64,000 nucleotides of DNA. Source: Ruminiclostridium cellulolyticum H10. Its GTDB lineage: Bacteria > Bacillota > Clostridia > Acetivibrionales > DSM-1351. The notes under the pieces were generated by a model. It had not been told where the DNA came from. It ran no database searches and saw only the letters and a program-made list of their open reading frames with translations. Location of the stretch: NCBI RefSeq assembly GCF_000022065.1, contig NC_011898.1, positions 657,501-721,500 on the forward strand, given 5' to 3'. Both the position numbers and the translations under genes were made by a program. The number at the start of each line of letters is the position of its first letter. The first letter of the stretch is position 1. Shown here piece after piece: positions 57,772 through 64,000 of this stretch.

Positions 57772-58695
57772 ATGTCAAATAGGATAGATTTAAGTGTAGA
57801 TATTGCAGGAATCCGGTTTAACAACCCTGTTATAATGGCATCCGGTACCTATGGTTTTGGTAAGGAATACAGCGAGTATGTTGATTTGAATCAAATCGGA
57901 GGAATTTCCGTAAAGGGGCTTACTCTCAAGGAAAGAAAAGGCAACAAGCCGCCTAGAATAGCGGAAACTCCTGCAGGTATACTTAACAGTGTAGGGTTGC
58001 AAAATCCGGGAGTTGAAAGTTTCATAAAGGATGATTTGCCGTTTTTGAAAAATCATAAAACTAAAATAATTGCAAACATTGCCGGAAATACTATAGAAGA
58101 ATACTGTGAAATGGCGGAAATACTAGCCAGTTCAGGTGTAGATGCCATAGAAATGAATGTGTCGTGTCCGAACGTTAAGGCAGGGTGCCTTGCTTTTGGG
58201 ACTACGCCCAAAGGCATAGAGGAAATTACATCTGCAGTAAAAAAGTACTGTAAGCAGCCATTGATAGTAAAGCTGACTCCAAATGTCTCCGACATTAGGT
58301 CGATAGCAGTGGCTGCCGAGGGGGCAGGTGCAGACTGTATATCACTTATAAACACAATATTGGGACTTGCAATCGATATAAATAAAAAGAAACCAATTTT
58401 AGCAAACAATTTTGGAGGCCTTTCAGGCCCTGCGGTAAAGCCTATTGCATTAAGAATGGTATATGAAGCTGCACACTCGGTTAAAATACCTGTAATAGGA
58501 ATGGGAGGAATTAGCTCATGGGAGGATGCCATAGAATTCATTCTGGCAGGAGCATCAGCTATAATGGTTGGTACAGCAAATTTCGTTAACCCCATAGTTC
58601 CGATAGAAATAATAAGCGGAATTGAAAAGTATCTTCAAAGTAATGGACATACAAATGTAAACGAAATTGTGGGAAAGCTTGAGTTAAATGACTGA
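57772..58695 (+). CDS. pyrD: Dihydroorotate dehydrogenase, NAD-dependent (class 1B) catalytic subunit
   Basis: PyrD oxidises dihydroorotate to orotate with FMN. The 307-residue barrel has ASGTYGFGKEY, KPPRIAETPAGILNSVGLQ, and the active-site MNVSCPNVKAGCLAFG (catalytic Cys). GGLSGPAVKPIALRMVYE and GMGGISSWEDAIEF bind FMN phosphate. AGGAGGG precedes the ATG; adjacent to its partner pyrK. Confidence 0.96.
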   Translation: MSNRIDLSVDIAGIRFNNPVIMASGTYGFGKEYSEYVDLNQIGGISVKGLTLKERKGNKPPRIAETPAGILNSVGLQNPGVESFIKDDLPFLKNHKTKIIANIAGNTIEEYCEMAEILASSGVDAIEMNVSCPNVKAGCLAFGTTPKGIEEITSAVKKYCKQPLIVKLTPNVSDIRSIAVAAEGAGADCISLINTILGLAIDINKKKPILANNFGGLSGPAVKPIALRMVYEAAHSVKIPVIGMGGISSWEDAIEFILAGASAIMVGTANFVNPIVPIEIISGIEKYLQSNGHTNVNEIVGKLELND

Positions 58696-58749
58696 TAAAT
58701 TTGCTATAATTAATATTGTTGTATTATATTTATAATATTGGAGGTACTC

Positions 58750-59436
58750 ATGAAAACAAGGCTTATATTTGTAAGACATGCGGAGGCAGAAGGTAATTTC
58801 AACAGAGTATTTCATGGATGGTATGACAGTAGGGTTACGGAAAAAGGGCATAAGCAAGCAAAGGCAGTAGCAGAAAGACTTGCGGATTTGCCTATTGACA
58901 TAATTTATTCAAGCAGCTTGACAAGAACCCTGCAGACAGCACAGTATATAGCTGATGTTAAAAAACTCCCTATTATCCGAACTGACAAAATGAAGGAAAT
59001 CAACGGTGGCGACTGGGAAGATGTGGCATGGGAAGTACTTCCCCAAAAATACCCAAATGAAAACTACACATGGGAAAACGAACCCCATATGCATCAGATG
59101 CCTAACGGTGAAAACATGGAGGAATTCTATAACCGCCTTATGAAGGAAGTTATGAATATAATCAATCAGAATAAGGGGAAGAGTATATGCATAGTCACAC
59201 ACGGTACTGCTATAAGGGCAATGCTCTGCAGGTTTTACGGCAAGTCTCTAAAGTATATGAAAAATGTGCTGTGGCATGATAATACATCAGTAACCATTGT
59301 CGATTATAATGATGAAAATGATGAGTTCCAGGTTGTACTTGAAGGTGGTATTGAACATTTAGGTGAGGAGTTGAGTACTATTCAGAATCAGGAATGGTGG
59401 CAAAACTACATGGAGTCAAGGCAAAAAAATAATTAA
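58750..59436 (+). CDS. Histidine phosphatase family protein
   Basis: The 228-residue protein is of the phosphoglycerate mutase/phosphatase superfamily. The catalytic start is LIFVRHAEAEGN (RHG motif with Ala at the third place), then SSLTRTLQTAQYIA and the second histidine in IVTHGTAIRAMLC. C-terminal tail ends WWQNYMESRQ. Substrate unknown. ATG 58750 with GGAGG is chosen over TTG 58738. It sits between pyrD and the pyrE-like gene; role in pyrimidine metabolism is unproven. Confidence 0.88.
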   Translation: MKTRLIFVRHAEAEGNFNRVFHGWYDSRVTEKGHKQAKAVAERLADLPIDIIYSSSLTRTLQTAQYIADVKKLPIIRTDKMKEINGGDWEDVAWEVLPQKYPNENYTWENEPHMHQMPNGENMEEFYNRLMKEVMNIINQNKGKSICIVTHGTAIRAMLCRFYGKSLKYMKNVLWHDNTSVTIVDYNDENDEFQVVLEGGIEHLGEELSTIQNQEWWQNYMESRQKNN

Positions 59437-59453
59437 CTTTTGGGGGAGTTAAA

Positions 59454-60311
59454 ATGGAAAAAAGTAATCTTATAAATTGGTTATTTAAAACCAATGCTGT
59501 AAGGATATGTCCTGAAAACAAGCCATTTTGGTATACGTCATCCAAAATTGGCCCTTACTACATAAATACACATTTTCTTTATGGCAGTGAAGAAAAGGCA
59601 AATAGTCTTTTAAAAGTAATTGATGTATGCAAAGAAAATAAAATGGACTGTTCAGAGATAATACTTGAACTTGCCCGTAAGAACTTTGAGACTGACGAGA
59701 TATACAGAGGCCTCATAACAATGATGTGTGAGTATATAAAGAGTAATATTAATATAAAAAATGTAGGATATATTTCAGGTGGAGAAAGAAGAGACTGGTT
59801 CTTCTCGCTGATAATAGCTGATATTCTCAAAATACCTCACATAACAATATTCAAAGATTTGACAGCTGTACTGTATAAAGATGGTATATCATCAGATGTA
59901 GCTGACCTTAGAGGAGCAAATGTACTTCATATAGCGGATATAATAACGGAAGCTTCCAGCTATGTGCGTGCATGGATTCCGGCTGTTAATAAACTAAATG
60001 GTAATTTGAAATACAGTCTTGTAGTAATTGACAGATTACAGGGAGGTACTGAAAAGTTAAAGGATGCAAGTGTTGAATCCCACGCACTTATGAATGTGGA
60101 TAAGGGTCTTTTTGACGGTGCACTTACGGGTGGGCATATTTCATCCGAGCAATATGCCTTGCTTATGAAATATCTTGACAATCCAACAGGCACTATGAAG
60201 GAGTTCTTAATTAACCATCCTGAGTTTCTGGAGAATTCCCTTAATGCAGATCCCAGGACCGCTGAAAGAGCTCGTATCTGCATAGAACAGGATATTTATG
60301 GTCTGAAATAA
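59454..60311 (+). CDS. Divergent orotate phosphoribosyltransferase-like protein
   Basis: In this operon position one expects PyrE, which makes OMP from orotate and PRPP. The 285-residue protein keeps OPRTase-like outlines: WYTSSKIGPYYINTHFLYG resembles the substrate loop of PyrE, and YISGGERRDWFFSLIIADIL the pre-loop helix. The PRPP loop (157-169, VLHIADIITEASS) has only one of the usual two acidic residues in a row and lacks the Thr-Gly-Gly turn. It is also about 70 residues longer than common PyrE. It is probably the pathway's PyrE or a close regulator; enzymatic status is uncertain. GGGGGAG lies before the ATG. Confidence 0.7.
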   Translation: MEKSNLINWLFKTNAVRICPENKPFWYTSSKIGPYYINTHFLYGSEEKANSLLKVIDVCKENKMDCSEIILELARKNFETDEIYRGLITMMCEYIKSNINIKNVGYISGGERRDWFFSLIIADILKIPHITIFKDLTAVLYKDGISSDVADLRGANVLHIADIITEASSYVRAWIPAVNKLNGNLKYSLVVIDRLQGGTEKLKDASVESHALMNVDKGLFDGALTGGHISSEQYALLMKYLDNPTGTMKEFLINHPEFLENSLNADPRTAERARICIEQDIYGLK

Positions 60312-60385
60312 ATAATTGCTGAATACATATACCATTGAAAGAATATGGAATTCAATAAAGAACTCGATAGGGTTGGAGTGATTTA

Positions 60386-61078
60386 ATGAAGAGATTTGTA
60401 TTTGTAGCATCCATAGTATTGGCAGTTGGCTTTGTAGCAATATTATGCTACAGCCACTTTGCTTTTCAGGATGCTTTTTTCTTTCTCAGGGGTGAGGTTA
60501 AAATTGAGAAAATAGTTTGTCAAGGGGATATGGACGGGGATGGTATTCCCGACAACGATGATATTGTACGGGGTGCCAGAATGGAGATAGCCAACAGGAC
60601 AAAGTACCAAAGTACTTACTATGAGGGAGGATATCCGCCAAAATCAGAAGGGGTATGTACAGATGTTGTGTGGAGAGCACTCAAAAATGCAGGATACGAC
60701 CTGAAGGCACATATGGATGCTGATATTTCAAGAAATACATCAGATTACAAAAGTGGTGTTATTATACCTGATCAAAATATAGATTTCAGGCGTGTAAAGA
60801 ACCAGTATGTTTTTTTCAAAAGGTATGCTACCAATCTTACTACAGAGGTAAAGCCATTTGACAGGAAAAACTTATATGAATGGCAACCCGGTGATATAGT
60901 AATACTGAAAAACAGTGACCATGTTGCTATTATATCGGATAAACGCAGGAGAGATGGAGTCCCCGCTATAATACACAACTCCAGCACTTTTCCAATGGAA
61001 GAAAACTTGCTTGTAAAATGGAGCAAAAATGGCCGGATAATAGGGCATTTCAGGTTCCCGCAAAATGATTTGGAATAA
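60386..61078 (+). CDS. DUF1287 domain protein, membrane-anchored
   Basis: The 230-residue protein has an N-terminal membrane anchor (about residues 3-24) and a DUF1287 domain on the outside. Visible are GVCTDVVWRALKNAGYDL (with Cys) and WQPGDIVILKNSDHVAIISD (with His), the Cys-His pair of an NlpC/P60-like fold. Before the domain, GDMDGDGIPDNDDIV is an Asp-rich calcium-loop-like motif. A peptidoglycan or peptide hydrolase role is plausible but unproven. GGTTGGAG precedes the ATG. Confidence 0.82.
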   Translation: MKRFVFVASIVLAVGFVAILCYSHFAFQDAFFFLRGEVKIEKIVCQGDMDGDGIPDNDDIVRGARMEIANRTKYQSTYYEGGYPPKSEGVCTDVVWRALKNAGYDLKAHMDADISRNTSDYKSGVIIPDQNIDFRRVKNQYVFFKRYATNLTTEVKPFDRKNLYEWQPGDIVILKNSDHVAIISDKRRRDGVPAIIHNSSTFPMEENLLVKWSKNGRIIGHFRFPQNDLE

Positions 61079-61099
61079 AAATGGAAGAAGGGATTTGGT

Positions 61100-61576
61100 G
61101 TGGCAACTCAAAAAACAAATGTTATGAGAATTTTGGATAGTGCGAAAATCAATTATAATATGTATACATACGACAGTAAGGGCGGAGCAATAGACGGTGT
61201 TTCAGTAGCCGAAAAGATAGGACAACCTGTTGAAAGAGTTTATAAAACACTGGTAACCAGAGGAAACAGCAAGAACTTTTTTGTATTTGTAATTCCGGTA
61301 AGCAAGGAACTTAACCTGAAAGCTGCTGCAAAAGCAGTTGGGGAGAAGTCCATAGAGATGATAAGAGTGGATGAAATCAATAAGGTTACAGGCTACATAA
61401 GGGGAGGCTGTTCGCCCATAGGGATGAAGAAAGACTTCAAAACAGTAATTGATAGTACTTGTAAAAACCTTGCTACAATTATTTTCAGCGGGGGGAAAAT
61501 AGGTTTTCAGGTTGAGGTTAACCCAAAGGAATTGGTAAATTTCATAAAAGCGGGTGTGGAAAACATAACTGAATAA
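61100..61576 (+). CDS. ybaK: YbaK-type Cys-tRNA(Pro)/aminoacyl-tRNA deacylase
   Basis: YbaK clears mischarged tRNA, typically Cys-tRNA(Pro). The 158-residue protein has the editing domain throughout: VYKTLVTRGNSKNFFVFVIP, LNLKAAAKAVGEKSIEMI (catalytic Lys), GYIRGGCSPIGMKK. Length is normal. GTG start with AGAAGGGA upstream. It follows the DUF1287 gene by 21 bases. Confidence 0.93.
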   Translation: MATQKTNVMRILDSAKINYNMYTYDSKGGAIDGVSVAEKIGQPVERVYKTLVTRGNSKNFFVFVIPVSKELNLKAAAKAVGEKSIEMIRVDEINKVTGYIRGGCSPIGMKKDFKTVIDSTCKNLATIIFSGGKIGFQVEVNPKELVNFIKAGVENITE

Positions 61577-61742
61577 AGGCAATAAAACAATGCCACAGAT
61601 AATGACGAAAATCTTAAAAGTAATAAAAGACGTATAAATGAAAAATTCTAGCTTTGAGGGATTTGGGGAATAAAATAAATGTTTACAATTTAATACAAAT
61701 AATATAATATATACCTATAATAATTTATTAGGAGGGGTATAT

Positions 61743-63587
61743 ATGAAAAAACATCTTGTAATTCTCTTGGTTATGTGTATGCTCTTTACCAGTTGTTTTC
61801 CCATGCTGGTAATCCAAGCTGAGGGCTTGGAGGATCTTCCTGCACCACAGGACCGTTATTTGTGGTCAATAGCAGCAAATGACAATGGGCTTTTTGTGGC
61901 TGTTGGAGATTACGGTATTGTTAGGTTAACAGAAAATGGCATGGATTGGAAGGATATTCAGCTTCCAACGGATTCACAGCTAAACTCAGTTGCCAGCAGA
62001 GGAATTCAGTTTGTAGCAGTAGGTGATTTTGGTGCAATTTATACTTCAGAAGAAGGTTATGACTGGAAAGAGGTAATGCCTCCAAAGTTTGATTACAATC
62101 TTACTTCTGTAGTATCAAACGGAAAAATTTTCGTTGCTTCAGGAAGTGATGGAGCGATTCTTTACTCAGAAGACGGATATAACTGGGTAAAGGTTGAAAA
62201 AGCATACACATCCTATAAAGAGACTATCCCCAATATAACAAGTCTTTTATGGAACGGAAGTGTATTCTATGCTTTGACTGATGTTGGGACAAGCCTGATA
62301 TCAGAGAATGGTATCGATTGGAAAGAACAAGAAATCTATACGGCAGTTGAGACTAAATATGGTTTTTCATTGAAAGATGTTACCTGGGGTAATGATATGT
62401 TTGTTGCTACAGGTGAAAAGGGTAAAATTCATGTATCATATGACGGCGTGTACTGGAAACCGGTTTTCCAAGACGAAAAGGCATCCTTTAGAAATGTAGT
62501 TTGGAGCGAGTCTGAAAATGGTTTCTTTGCAACCGGAACTCGTGGACTTATTAGTTTTTCAAAGGATGGTTTCGGATGGGATAGAATATCAAAGGAAAAT
62601 TTGTCGCATTATGCAGTAGAGCATATGGCAACGTTCAGAGATATATCTATTGCTATAGGCGGGGGTGGATTAATAACCAGAATCACATATCTTAATCACA
62701 CCGTTGAAGTTATAAATGCAGGAGCAGATGATGGTTATCAGCTATATGATGTCACCTCTGGCGAAAGAACCTTAGTAGCCGTGGGTACTGACGGAAGAAT
62801 AAGAAGATCAACTGATGGCGGTTTAACGTGGTCATACTTTAACCTTACTACAATTGATGACTTGGTTGATATCGATTACGGAGAAGGAGCTTATGTCGCA
62901 GTCGGACCCGGTGGTACAATCATCAGGTCTACTGATGGAGGGAAAAACTGGTACGCACCAATAACCGGCCTTGGTAATGATATAGAAGGTGTTACATATT
63001 CAAGAGGAAAATTTATTGCTGTTGGAAGCAACGGACTTATTCTTACATCAGGTAATGCAGGTGCTACATGGAACGACAATGTTGTTTCACCCCCGGTTAA
63101 ATTGAATAAGGGTGAATATAACGGAAGTACATATGTTGTTGTTGGAAACAACGGTAAAATATTTACTTCTATTGATGGAGTAAACTGGACTGAACAAAGA
63201 TCAGGAACTAATAAAAACCTTAAAAGTGTCGTTTGGGACGGTAGAAAATTTATAGCAGTGGGAGACAACGGTACAATAATTACTTCACCTGATGGCATAA
63301 CATGGTCAACTTCAGTTTCAGGTTTCCAGACTAATTTTACTGATATTACTGTTTATGGGTTAGATACTTGGAATCCCGGCGGTTACAGAATTATTGCAAC
63401 AGGCCTTTCCGGTAAGACTTATGGTTCCAATGATGGAATAAAATGGTTCCCTGTGGCTTCACAGGTTTCAACCAATCTGAATGGAACAGTATGGTGTAAC
63501 GGTAAATACGTTTCAGTAGGATGCCATGAATGTATCACAGTGTCCAATGATGGAATAAACTGGACGCAAGTTCTTGGACATTACTAA
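61743..63587 (+). CDS. Secreted YCF48/BNR-like repeat protein
   Basis: The 614-residue protein has an N-terminal signal peptide (about 1-26, ending VIQA) and then about twelve beta-propeller-like repeats of roughly 40-45 residues with the pattern F-V-A-V-G-x-x-G-x-I ... S-x-D-G-x-x-W, for example FVAVGDYGIV, FIAVGSNGLILTS and FIAVGDNGTIITSPDG. This resembles YCF48 and sialidase-type (BNR) propellers, which mediate binding. A cysteine in FTSC could allow lipid attachment, but the position before it (Phe) is unusual. No catalytic domain. GGAGGGG lies seven bases before the ATG. Function unknown. Confidence 0.85.
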   Translation: MKKHLVILLVMCMLFTSCFPMLVIQAEGLEDLPAPQDRYLWSIAANDNGLFVAVGDYGIVRLTENGMDWKDIQLPTDSQLNSVASRGIQFVAVGDFGAIYTSEEGYDWKEVMPPKFDYNLTSVVSNGKIFVASGSDGAILYSEDGYNWVKVEKAYTSYKETIPNITSLLWNGSVFYALTDVGTSLISENGIDWKEQEIYTAVETKYGFSLKDVTWGNDMFVATGEKGKIHVSYDGVYWKPVFQDEKASFRNVVWSESENGFFATGTRGLISFSKDGFGWDRISKENLSHYAVEHMATFRDISIAIGGGGLITRITYLNHTVEVINAGADDGYQLYDVTSGERTLVAVGTDGRIRRSTDGGLTWSYFNLTTIDDLVDIDYGEGAYVAVGPGGTIIRSTDGGKNWYAPITGLGNDIEGVTYSRGKFIAVGSNGLILTSGNAGATWNDNVVSPPVKLNKGEYNGSTYVVVGNNGKIFTSIDGVNWTEQRSGTNKNLKSVVWDGRKFIAVGDNGTIITSPDGITWSTSVSGFQTNFTDITVYGLDTWNPGGYRIIATGLSGKTYGSNDGIKWFPVASQVSTNLNGTVWCNGKYVSVGCHECITVSNDGINWTQVLGHY

Positions 63588-63605
63588 AAATCAATATTTT
63601 ATTAA

Positions 63606-63633
63606 AAGGTCGGCGGCGTAAGCTGTCGGCCTT
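63606..63633. terminator. Convergent terminator between repeat protein and splB
   Basis: Twelve-base stem AAGGTCGGCGGC / GCTGTCGGCCTT with a GTAA loop and three G-U pairs; it reaches into the splB stop codon. T runs are weak on both strands. Confidence 0.6.
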
Positions 63634-64000
63634 AAATTATATATTTTATAGTACCTTCTCCAAAAAGTTGATTTATCTCCATTGTAAAAAATTCTTTAAC
63701 TTCATCAAGTGATTCCTTGGGATACACATATTTACCATAACCAAACTGTCCGAATTTGAATTTTCTGTTTTCGTTTATCATATCCAGAGTTGTATCTGGG
63801 AATATCTCTAAAATCCTGTTTTTGGCTTTTTCCGTATATCTGTGAGTTATAATCTCAAAGCTGGTATTGTTTGTTGTATTGACGTCTACGGTATTTCTGA
63901 GCTTCAACAAAAGATCCTTATAATCCTGTTTCCAATCTTCATAGAGAAAAACGGGTGCGATTAAAAATCCTACCGGATACCCTGATTTTGAAGCTTTCCC
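63632..64000 (-). CDS. splB: Spore photoproduct lyase, C-terminal part (gene runs out of window)
   Basis: The frame is open from the right window edge to a TAA at 63632 and gives about 122 residues. They match the C-terminal part of spore photoproduct lyase: GYPVGFLIAPVFLYEDWKQD, FEIITHRYTEKAKNRILEIF, then KFKFGQFGYGKYVYPKESLD, and a final beta strand TIKYII. SplB is a radical SAM enzyme that repairs the spore-specific thymine dimer during germination. The 4Fe-4S motif lies outside the window. Confidence 0.88.
   Translation of the reverse strand, partial: GKASKSGYPVGFLIAPVFLYEDWKQDYKDLLLKLRNTVDVNTTNNTSFEIITHRYTEKAKNRILEIFPDTTLDMINENRKFKFGQFGYGKYVYPKESLDEVKEFFTMEINQLFGEGTIKYII

Noticed and set aside
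58053-58595. 180-codon frame antisense to pyrD
   Set aside because: Reverse-strand shadow of a conserved enzyme gene.

Overview
The window looks like a chromosome segment of a low-GC, spore-forming Clostridia member. Inference from gene content and protein style points to a Ruminiclostridium/Clostridium cellulolyticum-type organism; no search was run. Evidence for a spore former includes pdaA, yqfC, yqfD and a partial spore photoproduct lyase gene. AT-rich intergenic DNA, strong GGAGG ribosome sites, frequent TTG starts and Bacillus-like gene order all fit Firmicutes.

Layout. (1) 1-3190: 3' part of an rRNA operon, with 23S (5' end outside the window) carrying an extra stem-loop insertion in helix 45, then 5S and a terminator. 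(2) 3190-4210: about 900 bp of gene-poor AT-rich DNA with possible decayed elements, then tRNA-Trp on the minus strand. (3) 4312-14891: two tandem DUF881 (YlxW/UPF0749-like) genes, pdaA, then the conserved block yqfC-yqfD-phoH-pgpH-ybeY-dgkA-cdd-era-yqzL-recO, in the same order as Bacillus. (4) 14910-21333: cardiolipin synthase, a 26-codon membrane microprotein, a heterodimeric ABC exporter preceded by an overlapping 25-codon ORF, and a coiled-coil protein. (5) 21340-24925: two identical, inverted 1293-bp IS481-family elements with different 7-bp target duplications, flanking a DUF896 gene and an orphan cheW. The second element landed on the stop codon of ychF. (6) 24911-29785: ychF, a TM2/zinc-ribbon protein, a MerR-type protein, an RluA-family pseudouridine synthase and a YnbB-like PLP enzyme. 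(7) 29837-33980: division cluster of an HlyD-like protein, yggS, sepF, yggT, ylmH and divIVA. (8) 34075-48596: ftsK/spoIIIE, a TPR protein, a YgiQ radical SAM protein, folD, rny, ymdB, pgeF, a peptide-binding lipoprotein, lspA and rluD. (9) 48594-60311: a complete de novo pyrimidine operon, pyrR-pyrB-pyrC-pyrF-carA-carB-pyrK-pyrD-(histidine phosphatase)-pyrE-like, controlled by a recognisable PyrR attenuator. (10) 60386-64000: DUF1287 protein, YbaK-type deacylase, a secreted YCF48/BNR-like repeat protein, and the 3' part of splB on the minus strand.

How the genes work together. The pyr operon encodes all steps from bicarbonate/glutamine to UMP, and PyrR binding to the leader RNA should favour the terminator when UMP is high. 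The yqf-era-recO block mixes RNA maturation (YbeY, Era, PhoH), c-di-AMP turnover (PgpH), lipid recycling (DgkA) and sporulation genes. The sepF-yggT-ylmH-divIVA, ftsK, pgeF, lspA and rluD genes form, in Bacillus, one continuous neighbourhood; here it is split by other genes.

Most of the window is ordinary core genome. The items most worth a second look are the 23S helix-45 insertion, the IS481 insertion that rewrote the ychF 3' end, the two micro-ORFs around the ABC exporter, the apparent lack of a normal rny start codon, and the divergent PyrE. I found no CRISPR array, phage or obvious defence system.
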